A DNA stretch of 64,000 nucleotides, from contig NZ_VCJO01000008.1 of NCBI RefSeq assembly GCF_009712475.1, forward strand, positions 1 through 64,000. The letters run 5' to 3'. Position 1 is the stretch's first letter, and every line of letters starts with the position of its first letter. Below, one piece after another: positions 11,101-17,583 of this stretch. The position numbers and the translations under genes are program-made. Under the pieces are notes generated by a model that was not told the DNA's origin, made no database searches, and was given only the letters and a program-made list of their open reading frames with translations. The DNA comes from Micromonospora sp. CP22 (GTDB lineage Bacteria; Actinomycetota; Actinomycetes; Mycobacteriales; Micromonosporaceae).

Positions 11101-11353
11101 GGCCGGTGAGCGGGTCGGCTGGCTGAGCAAGTTCCTGGCCCGGGAGGCCGGCGCGATCGTCCGTGGGAATGTCGACCCCGGCCGGCCGTTCCACGACTAC
11201 GGTCTGGACTCACTCGGCAATCTGGAGCTGCGGACCAGGGTCGAGACCAGCCTGGGTATCCGGGTCGCCCCCAAGGCGATCGCCACCAACAACTCGGCCC
11301 GGGCGCTGGCCCAGCACCTGGCCGAGCTGCTCGGCGAGCAGGAGGCGCGGTGA
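5114..11353 (+). CDS. MAS-like type I reducing polyketide synthase (KS-AT-DH-ER-KR-ACP)
   Basis: 2079 residues from the GTG at 5114 behind GAGGAGGA. Domains in order: KS (about 5-430; Cys175 in DTACSSG, His in QAHGTGTPVGD and NLGHTESAAG); AT (about 535-830; Ser618 in GHSLGEVAAS, specificity motif VASHSPQVD); DH (about 885-1165; His918 in DHRVGDVAAYP, Asp1085 in LLDACFQ); ER (about 1395-1715; HSATGGTGQAAVAIA); KR (about 1735-1905; TGGLGGLGLRLA, GAYAAAN); ACP (Ser2033 in YGLDSLGNLE). The order, the size and the VASH motif match mycocerosic acid synthase-like enzymes, which are iterative and use methylmalonyl-CoA. All catalytic residues are present, so a fully reduced, methyl-branched chain is expected. 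No loading module or thioesterase is attached; release is probably by the overlapping reductase gene. Methylmalonyl specificity is inferred from the motif. Confidence 0.93.
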   Translation: MADPGDIAVIGMACRFPGGIDSPESLWNLIANGGDVITEIPADRWDADEHYDAEQGVPGRSVSRWGGFLTDAGGFDAKFFKIAEREALATDPQHRVLLETAWEAVERSGTPPSALAGTRTGVFVGIAHGDYSVVTHGVRKIHPYWFTGTAFSMASGRISFALDLAGPSLSVDTACSSGLTSVHQACMSIRSGESDMALAGGVMLMLIPEPAAGASGLGMLSRSGRCRPFDRSADGFVRAEGCGMVFLKRATDALADGDHILAVIKGIATNQDGHTETITMPSQVAQAAVHRAALADAGITPEQVGMVQAHGTGTPVGDPIEFRALAEVYGQGASPCAVTSVKSNLGHTESAAGTAGLIATVLALQHGVVPGTLHLEELNPEISALNTRLFVPGKSTPWPDVPGPRRAGVSSFGMSGTNVHAVVEEAPRTRPVADNRSRRSAAQLVPLSASAPEELGPTAERIADWLAVHEDVTLADLGYTLARRREHRAFRTAVIASDRPELIAALRGVADQVAERPPAPVVGDDSRGPVWVFSGQGSQWAGMGAALLATEPEFAAMVARVEPLIQRESGFSVTAAMTDPETVTGIDRVQPTLFAMQVGLAAAWRAAGVRPAAVIGHSLGEVAASVVSGALSLDDGVKVICRRSRLCARLAGAGAMASVELPAERVEQELAAYDDVVVSVVASPESTVIGGATDRVRELIAAWESRGVMAREVAVDVASHSPQVDPILAELAEVLADLTPAAGTVPVYGTALDDPHTQPVPDAAYWVDNLRQPVRFGAAVLAALEDGHRVFLELSPHPLLTRAVEQCARSSGLPAAALPSMRRGQETPYGLLTSLIEVHAAGGGVDFSLLHPDGDLVDAPLPTWARQHLLVRSDQSPPAHTVRVHPLLGAHVRLDESPERHAWQSDVGTAVLPWLVDHRVGDVAAYPGSAHCEAALSAAGEVFGGGGEVHGLRFERMLLLSDHDEVTASATVTAPGQARWEATTSDNGERVRLASATLHPSADVAEPEPIDIDLLLDEHSDPLPGDELRRIVGERGIQPGPAFAGVTTVHRLPGPDGRTVLGEVELPSALRSGNDGFGIHPALLDACFQCVIAMPAVAQEVADGGLMVPLEVGRIRQWAPSAAARYCHLRLVSHDSTRVVADIQLTDRYGAVLLTVEGLVMGTSGSDEESAGQILAERLLTVGWHRTDPPRPAESRSDDSWLILAPDAAVCEPGELATALRGQGGKAEVRPWSSDGTAPLVPEGTWRGVVLLCPRPAGPADEDGIARGRDLVQAVVGVAQELAAFGGTPPRLYAVTQSAQQVLTGDVVNLEHAGVRGLLRVIGAEFPDVRATQIDVDEAVVEALAAELAADSPEDETAWRAGHHYTARLERAPLAVGERHRTVIDPDADGYRLEIRHPGDLDSLELAVVARRSPGPGEIEIAIGAGGINFVDVLVAHGNGFSYEGEIPGLGVDCAGTVVRVGDEVTGFAVGDRVMTAVGVTDGAWGSHVTVDARLAAPLPSGLSIEEGAATPAVYATAWYALHELARLRPGERVLIHSATGGTGQAAVAIARRIGAEIFATAGSADRREWLRSTGITHVYDSRSLEFADQIREDTGGAGVDVVLNSLTGAAQRASLDLLTFGGRFVEIGKRDIYGDSRLDLAPFRRNLAFYSVDLELMAGVDPGLLGRLLREVAELMSRGELPAPMVTAFPLSEAATAIRTMAAAQHTGKFVLTTAVESGTPVVVPPDRFPAFRADGAYLITGGLGGLGLRLARHLAEAGCGRIVLNSRSAPNAEAAAAIAALREAGADVQVELGDIADPGTAVRLAAAARATGLPLRGVLHAAAVVEDATVPSITAELVHRDWAPKTYGAWHLHHATIDDDLDWFCCFSSAAALLGSPGQGAYAAANSWLDGFAHWRRAQGLPVTAIAWGAWAEIGRGAVLSESGDTTMITPDEGVRAFDTLLRHTRTFTGYVPQSRAPWLTSLARRSPFAAAFQDSQPAQSQSSALLSEVRALPAGERVGWLSKFLAREAGAIVRGNVDPGRPFHDYGLDSLGNLELRTRVETSLGIRVAPKAIATNNSARALAQHLAELLGEQEAR

Positions 11354-12465
11354 CGGCGATCCTGTTGACCGGGGTGACGGGGTCCCTCGGCGGCCATCTC
11401 GCCGCGGCGCTGCTCGCCCAGCCACACCCGGTGATCTACTGCCTGGTCCGGGCGACCGGACCGGCGGCGGCCGATCGCCGGCTGCGGGAGCGGATGGCAG
11501 AGGTCGGCGTGGACGATCCGCAGCGTCTGATCGCGGTGCCGGCCGACCTGGATCGTCCCGGTCTCGGCATGCCACCGAAGGTCTGGAACGACCTGGCCGA
11601 ACGGGTCTCGCGGATCTATCACAGCGCCGCGTCCGTGCACATGACCGCGCCGTACCACGATCTGGCACCGTCGAATGTGGGCGGAACCAGGGCGCTCGTG
11701 GAACTGGCCACGGCCGCCGGTCGGCCGGTCGGCTTCCACTTCGTCTCCACGATCGCGGTGTTCGCCGATGCGGCCAGGGCCGGACTGTCCCGGGTGGACG
11801 AGATGACCCCGCCGTCGATGGCGACGTCCGGGCACCTCGGCTACCCGCGATCGAAGGTGGCCGCCGAACGGGTCGTCACCCGGGCCGCCGAGCGTGGCGT
11901 GACGGCCACGATCTATCGGCCGGGTCTGGTGACCGGGCATTCCGGCACCGGTGGCACCTCCACGTCCGACCTGCTCATGCCGCTGCTGAGGGCGGCCGTC
12001 GCGGTCGGGGCGGTACCCGAGCGGGTCGAGGCGGTGCCGATGGACGCTGTCGATCAGGTCGCCGGCAACCTGGCCCGGCTGTCCGTCGGGCCGTCGGCCG
12101 CCGGGCGGGCGTATCACCTGGTGAAGCCGCAGCCGGTGGCGCTCACCCATGGATTCGACGCGCTGCGCCGGGCGGGGTATCCGCTGGACTCCCTGCCCGG
12201 CCCGGTCTGGTGGGAACGGGCGACCGAACGGGCCACCCATCCGGACGTGGCACCGCTGATTCAGATGGGGAAGATCGGGCGGCGGATGCTGGGCCTGGAG
12301 CCGGCGTATCCGATGCCGGAGATCAGCGCGGAGCACACCTGGGCGGCCCTGCGCGCTGCGGAGCCGGCGCCGCCGTCGGTGCCGCTGGACGACGCGTTCT
12401 TCGACCGCCTCATCGCGTACGGCTTCAGCCAGGCGATCCGGGAGCGGCCGATCCTGACCCGCTGA
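11350..12465 (+). CDS. Stand-alone thioester reductase-like NAD(P)-dependent protein
   Basis: 371 residues, starting at a GTG that overlaps the polyketide synthase stop (GTGA at 11350-11353), so the two are translationally coupled. The N-terminus has the Rossmann motif LLTGVTGSLGGHL. IYHSAASVHMTAPY, FHFVSTIAVF and the Tyr165/Lys169 pair in YPRSKVAAE follow; these are hallmarks of extended SDR thioester reductases (NAD_binding_4 type) that release carrier-bound chains as aldehydes or alcohols. The C-terminal part (YHLVKPQPVALTHGFDALRRAGYPL) fits the same family. Usually such domains are fused to the synthase; here one is separate. The likely substrate is the acyl chain on the synthase ACP. Whether it makes one or two reductions cannot be told from sequence. 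Confidence 0.9.
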   Translation: MTAILLTGVTGSLGGHLAAALLAQPHPVIYCLVRATGPAAADRRLRERMAEVGVDDPQRLIAVPADLDRPGLGMPPKVWNDLAERVSRIYHSAASVHMTAPYHDLAPSNVGGTRALVELATAAGRPVGFHFVSTIAVFADAARAGLSRVDEMTPPSMATSGHLGYPRSKVAAERVVTRAAERGVTATIYRPGLVTGHSGTGGTSTSDLLMPLLRAAVAVGAVPERVEAVPMDAVDQVAGNLARLSVGPSAAGRAYHLVKPQPVALTHGFDALRRAGYPLDSLPGPVWWERATERATHPDVAPLIQMGKIGRRMLGLEPAYPMPEISAEHTWAALRAAEPAPPSVPLDDAFFDRLIAYGFSQAIRERPILTR

Positions 12466-12473
12466 GGACCCCG

Positions 12474-12512
12474 CGGAACCAGGCCCCGTGCATCTCGCGG
12501 GGCCTGGTTCCG
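12474..12512 (+). terminator. Perfect 15-bp-stem terminator of the polyketide operon
   Basis: CGGAACCAGGCCCCG at 12474-12488 pairs perfectly with CGGGGCCTGGTTCCG at 12498-12512 around a 9-base loop, nine bases after the reductase stop. There is no clear T tract, which is common in high-GC actinomycetes. Confidence 0.8.
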
Positions 12513-12578
12513 TTGCCGGGATCCGTACCGGCGGAGACCACTGTGCCCGGGGGTTCGTCGTCGAACCCCGCGACGAGC

Positions 12579-12610
12579 CTCAGGCGCCCCACAGTCGTGG
12601 AGCGCCTGAG
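12579..12610 (-). terminator. 14-bp-stem hairpin ending the minus-strand operon
   Basis: CTCAGGCGCCCCAC at 12579-12592 pairs with GTGGAGCGCCTGAG at 12597-12610, with one G-T type mismatch and a 4-base loop, 17 bases beyond the adenylation gene stop. A smaller 8-bp hairpin (12550-12569, GGGGTTCG/CGAACCCC) lies between it and the plus-strand terminator, so the two converging operons are well insulated. Confidence 0.7.
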
Positions 12611-12626
12611 GTGGTGGTGCCGAGGA

Positions 12627-14207
12627 TCAGCTCGTGGTCGTCAGCGAGGCGGCCTGCGCCACGAGCGCCTTCCGGTCGATCTTGCCGTTGAGGCTCAGCG
12701 GAAGCTTCGCCACGTGCACCAGGAAACGCGGGGTCATGTACGTGGGCAGCCGCCCCGCCAGGAAGTCCCGCAACTCCGGATCGGAGACGGCCTCCCCGGT
12801 GAAGAACCCGGCCAGCTCCACGATGCCGTCGTCGGCCGGGCAGGGCACCACGGCGGCCTCTTCCAGGCCAGGGTGCGCCCGCAGGGCCGCCTCGATGTCA
12901 CCCGGCTCGATCCGGTAGCCGTGCACCTTCACCTGGTTGTCGACACGTCCCAGGTAGACCGCCACTGCGTCGTCGAACCGGACCCGGTCACCGGTGCGGT
13001 ACCAGTGCCGCTCGTCCGGTCGTCCGGGACCGTCGTGGGTGCCGAGGAGTTCACCGTCCCACAGCACGAACCGGCCACGGTTGTGCGCGGGATCCAGATA
13101 TCCGTCGAACCGCTGCGGGCCACGGACCAGCAGCTCACCCTCGTCGGCGGCGGTGCCGTCATCGTCGAGTACCACGTATTCGACGGTGGGGTAGACCCGC
13201 CCGATCGGGACGGTGCCGTTCGGCGTGGCCGGCTGCTCGGTCGGATCCTGGGGCAGCAGGTGGGTCAGGCAGGTCACCGTCGCCTCGCTGGGTCCGTACA
13301 CGTTGGCCACCGCGCTGTTCGGTGCGGCCTCCCGCCAGGCCCGTACGTGCTCGGGCGTCAGCGCCTCACCGCCGAAGATGCTCCACCGCAGGTCCGGCAG
13401 CCCGCCGGTGGTCAGGTCGCCCAGCCACCTGGCCATGGTGACCGATGCCGGCGTCGAGACCCAGTGCGTGATGCCCTGCCCGGCGATGAACTTCGCCGGG
13501 GCGAGCAGGTCCGTCTTCGTCGGCACCACCACCGTCCCACCGGACGCCCACGCGGTCCACAGCGGGATCATCGACATGTCCCAGGACAGGTCGGCCGTCT
13601 GGGCGACCCGGGCACCGGCGCGGTCGGCGAACATCGGCACGAAGTGCCCGACCCAGGCGGCGAAGTTGCGGTGCCGGATCGGCACGCCCTTCGGGCTGCC
13701 GGTCGACCCGGACGTGAAGATGATGTAGGCCAGGTCATCGACGTCCGGGGTGCCGGCCTCGACGGACGGGCCGTCACCGGTGAAGGTGGCGGCGTCGTCC
13801 GGCATCGACAGCAGCCGGACGCCGGTGGCGGCCCGCACCTGCGCGGCGAGTTCCCGCTCGGCGTCGGCGTGCACAAGCACGTCCAGCCCGGCCAGCCGGG
13901 CGATCTCCGCGTTGCGGACCGGCGGGAACTCGGTGTTGAGACAGATCACCGTGTCACCCAGCCGCAGGCTGGCCAGGTAGGCGACATAGGTGGCCGCCAC
14001 CGTCCGGGAGGCGAGGACACCGATCCGGCGCGGGGGACGCCCGGTCCGGTCTCCTGCCGTCCCGGCGATGGCGGCGGCGGCCCGGCCCGCGGCCGCATCG
14101 AGTTCGGCGTACGTGAAGTCGGCACCGGCCACGCTCAGGGCGGTGCGGGTGGGGTGGGCGCGTACGGTGGCGCCGAACCACTCGTACATCGCCGGAGTCG
14201 GGCTCAC
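12627..14207 (-). CDS. Free-standing amino-acid adenylation enzyme (NRPS A domain)
   Basis: 526 residues, starting at a GTG that overlaps the carrier-protein stop. Core adenylation motifs are all present: A3 IIFTSGSTGSPKGVPIRH, A5 NVYGPSEATVTCL, A7 WYRTGDRV, A8 GRVDNQVKVHGYRIEPGDIE, and the A10 lysine in LNGKIDRKALV. The A4 region reads SWDMSMIPLW; its Asp occupies the place of the residue that binds the substrate amino group in amino-acid-activating domains, so an amino acid rather than a fatty acid is likely. It should form an aminoacyl-AMP and load the adjacent carrier protein. Discrete adenylation enzymes of this kind load beta-amino acids in macrolactam pathways. The exact substrate is not readable by eye. 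Confidence 0.92.
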   Translation of the reverse strand: MSPTPAMYEWFGATVRAHPTRTALSVAGADFTYAELDAAAGRAAAAIAGTAGDRTGRPPRRIGVLASRTVAATYVAYLASLRLGDTVICLNTEFPPVRNAEIARLAGLDVLVHADAERELAAQVRAATGVRLLSMPDDAATFTGDGPSVEAGTPDVDDLAYIIFTSGSTGSPKGVPIRHRNFAAWVGHFVPMFADRAGARVAQTADLSWDMSMIPLWTAWASGGTVVVPTKTDLLAPAKFIAGQGITHWVSTPASVTMARWLGDLTTGGLPDLRWSIFGGEALTPEHVRAWREAAPNSAVANVYGPSEATVTCLTHLLPQDPTEQPATPNGTVPIGRVYPTVEYVVLDDDGTAADEGELLVRGPQRFDGYLDPAHNRGRFVLWDGELLGTHDGPGRPDERHWYRTGDRVRFDDAVAVYLGRVDNQVKVHGYRIEPGDIEAALRAHPGLEEAAVVPCPADDGIVELAGFFTGEAVSDPELRDFLAGRLPTYMTPRFLVHVAKLPLSLNGKIDRKALVAQAASLTTTS

Positions 14208-14452
14208 GGGTCACGCCTGCCGTCGGCCTGCTCGGCGAACACTGTGTAGATGCCGCGTACCGTGCGCTCCTCGAAGAGCGTGCCGACCTCCGGACGGCGG
14301 CCGGCGTGCTGCTCCATCGCCACGAACAGCCGCACCCGGTGCAGCGACCGCCAGTTCACCTCCTGATCGAAGCTGTTCTCCAGATCCGGATCGGCCAGCG
14401 GCAGCCGCAGTTCGTCGCGGACGATGCGGATGAACTCAGCCTGCCCGATCAC
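14204..14452 (-). CDS. Discrete acyl/peptidyl carrier protein
   Basis: 82 residues from a GTG that overlaps the KAS III stop; its own stop overlaps the adenylation start (GTGA both times). The fold pattern is that of a carrier protein: FDQEVNWRSLHRVRLFVAMEQ aligns with the usual D-S-L helix, with Ser in WRSLH as the probable phosphopantetheine site. The usual Gly and Asp before the Ser are Trp and Arg here, which is unusual. It is expected to carry the aminoacyl group made by the adenylation enzyme and to present it to the KAS III-like protein. A pantetheinyl transferase is not encoded in the window. Confidence 0.8.
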   Translation of the reverse strand: MIGQAEFIRIVRDELRLPLADPDLENSFDQEVNWRSLHRVRLFVAMEQHAGRRPEVGTLFEERTVRGIYTVFAEQADGRRDP

Positions 14453-15483
14453 TCCGGGAGCTCCGCAGTGATCTCGATAACCGCGGCGCTGAACATGAAG
14501 CCGGTGCCCGAGCCGGCGAGCACGACCCGGTCGCCGGGCTTGGCCTTCCGGGCCTCCAGCAGGTGGGTCAGCCCGGCGAACTGGTCGCCCGCGCCCAGGT
14601 GCCCACAGCGGCGGCCCCAGTCCCAGGTGGTACGGGAGATGTCAATACCGAACGCCTTGCGCGCGTCCCAGTCGGTGAGTGCCAGCCCCTGGTTCGGGAA
14701 GATCCACCAGGCGACGTCCGTGGGCTCCAACCCGGCCTCGGCCAACGCCTGCTCGATGACGAGCATCTCCTTCTGCTGCAACGCCTGCACCATGGGGACG
14801 TAGATCTCGGGGCCCTTCTCGGCCAGATAGGCGTGCACCCGGGCGTTGATGTTCACCGGCCAGCCGTTCCCGCCGCTCACGTCGCTCCACGGCTCCGCGC
14901 CGATCTGGATGTCGCCGTAGGTGGTGTCGCCGGTGGTCGCGCTGCTCACCAGCCGGGCGATTCCTGAGGACCGGCAGAGCAGCAGCGCGGTGCCGCCGTC
15001 GCCGAAGAGCATCCCGGAGGCGGTGGCGTAGCGGTTGTAGCCGGGCTCCACGAACCGGTCGGCGGTGGTGAGCAGCGCCGCGGAGGTGTCCGGTCGGGCA
15101 GTCAGATAACCCGCCGCCAGCTCCAGGGCGGCCATGCCGCCGTTAGACGCCTGGCGCATTTCCACGGCGAAGCCGTCGCCGCGGACGGTGCGGCCCTGGA
15201 TGTACGCGGCCGGTGCGAAGTCGTCCAGGCCCTGGTGCGCGATGTAGGAGTGGACCACCAGGTCGACCTGCGAGGCCCGGTCACCGGCACGGGCCACCGC
15301 CGCTGCCGCCGCTCGCACCGCCAGGTCGATGGTGGGTCCCTCGTCGTCCACCCGGGTGGCGAGGAAGCCGCTCGCCTCATTCTCCTTCGCCGCGTAACGC
15401 CCGTCGGCCACGGCGCTCTCGGTGGTCTCCTCACGACCCAGAGTCATTGCCACGGACCCGATGTAAAGGTCATTCCAAAGCAC
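14449..15483 (-). CDS. KAS III-like acyltransferase with Ser in place of the catalytic Cys
   Basis: 344 residues from a GTG at 15483 behind GGGGAGG. It has the thiolase-fold layout of 3-oxoacyl-ACP synthase III, but the nucleophile position reads VEMRQASNGGMAALELA: Ser113 where condensing enzymes have Cys. The usual H-Q-A-N motif is FPNQGLAL and the usual Asn motif is CGHLGAGDQFAGL, with His295 and Asp300. That G-H-L-G-A-G-D-Q pattern is what I recall from CerJ/ChlB-type members, which transfer acyl groups to oxygen or nitrogen rather than condensing; DpsC is a known member with Ser. The likely job is to move the carrier-bound aminoacyl group onto an acceptor such as the polyketide-derived alcohol. 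The acyltransferase role is inferred. Confidence 0.85.
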   Translation of the reverse strand: MLWNDLYIGSVAMTLGREETTESAVADGRYAAKENEASGFLATRVDDEGPTIDLAVRAAAAAVARAGDRASQVDLVVHSYIAHQGLDDFAPAAYIQGRTVRGDGFAVEMRQASNGGMAALELAAGYLTARPDTSAALLTTADRFVEPGYNRYATASGMLFGDGGTALLLCRSSGIARLVSSATTGDTTYGDIQIGAEPWSDVSGGNGWPVNINARVHAYLAEKGPEIYVPMVQALQQKEMLVIEQALAEAGLEPTDVAWWIFPNQGLALTDWDARKAFGIDISRTTWDWGRRCGHLGAGDQFAGLTHLLEARKAKPGDRVVLAGSGTGFMFSAAVIEITAELPE

Positions 15484-15514
15484 TGTGCGCCTCCCCTTGT
15501 GTCGAAATTCGAGG

Positions 15515-16594
15515 TCAGTCCTCGCCGTCGTTGTAGACCACGTCGAGCGTTCCGGCGGAGTTGACAGTGGCCGTGGCCGGCAGCCGGTAGGAAGGGCTCC
15601 AACGCAGCCGATCCTCGAGCCGGTACGACGTCCGGAGCGTCAACTTCCGGCCGTTCTTCGCAACGATGCTGCCCTCGTAGGGGGTGACTTTTCCGATGTC
15701 GGTCATCACGGTGAACATCGGTTTCGCCAGGCCGCTGAGATACCCGCTGCCGGAGATTTCCGAGGCGAGCCGCAGCCCTTTCGCCACGGTCGTACGGAAC
15801 TCGTCCGTGCCCACCATCGGAACTGCGTGGAAGAGGTAGTGCGGGATGAACCGCAGCGTCCGCTGCCGGTCGTAGAGCTCGATGAGCGTCTCGGCCTCGT
15901 CATTGACGCCCTTGAGCAGGACGTTCTGGCTGTAGAGACGCACGCCCCGCTGCTGCAGGGCGCCGAATACCTCGACCGCCTCCGGCTGCAACTCGAACGG
16001 ATGGTTGACCTGCACACCGATCTCGAACTGGAAACGGTCGGCGAACTCCTCGAACACCCGGTAGGTGTCCGCGGTGAACGCGCCCGGGTTCTGCACCGGC
16101 AGCCGGGTGCCCATCCGGACGGTGATGATGTTCTCCGCGCTGGTGGCCACCGCGGCCAGCAGCTCGTTGAGCTTGCGCGGCGAGATCAGGGGGTCTCCGC
16201 CGGTGATCAGGATCTCGCGCAGGTCCTCGTCACGCTTCAGGAAGTCCGCGATGGCGCCGATCTGATCCGTGCCCAAGGTGTGCGGATCGTAGAGGCCGCG
16301 GACGCAGAACACGCACTCGCTGGCACAGGCGGAGAGCATGTCGATGACGACGACCCGTCGGTAGAGGCGCTCCAGGCCCTTGGGAAAGTCACTCGACATG
16401 ACCGCGTCGAAGTGCCGCGTGTTGTTGCCGAAACTCGGGCCGGTCGACGGCATTCGGAAATACTGGTTGTAGATGCCGCGATAGGCGCCGGAATTCTCCC
16501 CGTGCTGCTTTTTCGCGCGTTCCAGCAGCTCCTGCGTGTACTTGTGAACCCGAGGCTTCTGTGTTTCGGTGATTACTCGGAGAAGTCCAGCCAT
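15515..16594 (-). CDS. KamA-family radical SAM aminomutase-like enzyme
   Basis: 359 residues from an ATG at 16594 with AAGGGA upstream. The iron-sulfur motif is ACASECVFC (Cys90, Cys94, Cys97), followed by LITGGDPLIS, QVNHPFE and NVLLKGVND, all typical of the lysine 2,3-aminomutase family. Lys302 in VMTDIGK lies where the PLP lysine sits, but the usual glycine-rich PGGGGK is reduced to TDIGK. The Q-C-D-L segment is HAVP and the Asp before the PLP loop is also missing; in KamA these two Asp residues bind the lysine side-chain amine, so lysine is an unlikely substrate. The length is shorter than KamA (about 416). It probably converts an alpha- to a beta-amino acid for the downstream adenylation enzyme, and heads that operon. 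Confidence 0.88.
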   Translation of the reverse strand: MAGLLRVITETQKPRVHKYTQELLERAKKQHGENSGAYRGIYNQYFRMPSTGPSFGNNTRHFDAVMSSDFPKGLERLYRRVVVIDMLSACASECVFCVRGLYDPHTLGTDQIGAIADFLKRDEDLREILITGGDPLISPRKLNELLAAVATSAENIITVRMGTRLPVQNPGAFTADTYRVFEEFADRFQFEIGVQVNHPFELQPEAVEVFGALQQRGVRLYSQNVLLKGVNDEAETLIELYDRQRTLRFIPHYLFHAVPMVGTDEFRTTVAKGLRLASEISGSGYLSGLAKPMFTVMTDIGKVTPYEGSIVAKNGRKLTLRTSYRLEDRLRWSPSYRLPATATVNSAGTLDVVYNDGED

Positions 16595-16833
16595 GGTCGG
16601 TCATCCCTTACCCTAATGATGCCAACGAAAAAGCGCTTGGCATGCCGCATCAAGGACTGGTACCCGCCTGCGAGATCACGGGATCAAGTGCTGCCTTCGC
16701 GGTCGGTCACGAATATCCCGCCGAACGTTTCCGGGTCGCCGGAACGCTTCCGAGGTTACCAACCGCGATCCGGGCCGCAATCGACGTTCTTCATGACTGG
16801 ATGTGAATTTCGCATCCGTGGTGGGGGCGGATC

Positions 16834-17457
16834 TCAGCTTTCGGCCCGGTCGATCTGTTGAGCGACGCCGTCGATGAAGACCTGCAGGCCGTAGCGGAAC
16901 CGTTCCCCCGGATCGGCGCCGGTGAGCGCGGCCAGCGCGGCCGAGTGGTGCGTCGACATCTCGGCGTCGAGCTTCTCGATGCGTTGACGCCAGGTGTCAC
17001 CCGCCGGGAGTTCGGCCAGCGCCTGCTCCTCGATCACGTGGCCGAGCACGTAGTAGAAGAGGGCGAAGGCGAGCCACCCGGCCTGGGCGGGCGCCAGGCC
17101 GGCGGTGCAGAGTGCGGTGATCGCGCGGTCGGCGCCGCGCATCGTGTTCAGGCCGGGAGCGAAGGTGCCGCCCACCACCCGGGCACCGTCCCGGTGTGCC
17201 AGCATCGCCGACCGCATCCGGTCACCGAGGACGTACAGCTGCCGGCGCCAGTCGGCCTCCGGCAGCGGATCGCCGAGCCCGTCGACGATCCGGTCCGCCA
17301 GGGCATCGAGCAACGCCTCCTTGTTCGGAAAATGCCGGTAGAGGGCGCTGCCCTGGACATTGAGCGCGGCGCCGAGCCGGCGCATCGTCAGCCCGTCGAT
17401 CCCCTCGGCGTCCAGCAGCTTCAACGCGCCGTCGACCACGTCAGCCTTGCGCAGCAC
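16834..17457 (-). CDS. TetR-family repressor of the adjacent exporter
   Basis: 207 residues from a GTG at 17457, six bases after GAGGAG. The N-terminal HTH (LTMRRLGAALNVQGSALYRHFPNKEALLDAL) is typical TetR/AcrR; the C-terminal part (VVGGTFAPGLN, FYYVLGHVIEEQAL) resembles the tetracycline-repressor ligand domain. It is divergent from the DHA2 exporter, with a 25-bp palindrome in the 126-base gap. By analogy with TetR/TetA, it should repress both genes until the exported compound binds. It ends 240 bases before the aminomutase gene on the same strand, so it could also read through into the biosynthetic operon, but no evidence shows this. Confidence 0.9.
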   Translation of the reverse strand: MLRKADVVDGALKLLDAEGIDGLTMRRLGAALNVQGSALYRHFPNKEALLDALADRIVDGLGDPLPEADWRRQLYVLGDRMRSAMLAHRDGARVVGGTFAPGLNTMRGADRAITALCTAGLAPAQAGWLAFALFYYVLGHVIEEQALAELPAGDTWRQRIEKLDAEMSTHHSAALAALTGADPGERFRYGLQVFIDGVAQQIDRAES

Positions 17458-17473
17458 CCGTCGCTCCTCTGGT

Positions 17474-17529
17474 TTGACAACGACTTGCGGTCATTCCTAG
17501 CATCAACACCGTTCACCGTGAACGGTGTT
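17474..17529 (+). promoter_or_regulatory. Promoter and TetR operator between repressor and exporter
   Basis: TTGACA (17474-17479) and TAGCAT (17498-17503), 18 bases apart, form a good promoter reading towards the exporter. Directly after it lies a near-perfect palindrome, 17505-17529: AACACCGTTCAC, one central C, then GTGAACGGTGTT. On the minus strand TTCACG within the palindrome and TAGGAA 17 bases further on could serve the repressor gene. One bound repressor dimer would therefore block both promoters. Confidence 0.8.
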
Positions 17530-17583
17530 AACGTCGGCCTCATCCAGTTCCCGTGCGTGATTCTGGACCAGTGAGGAGATCAC

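Noticed and set aside
11163-14249. Long plus-strand open frame (about 1028 codons)
   Set aside because: It runs through the thioester reductase gene and antisense to the adenylation gene, crosses two terminators and encodes a low-complexity protein.
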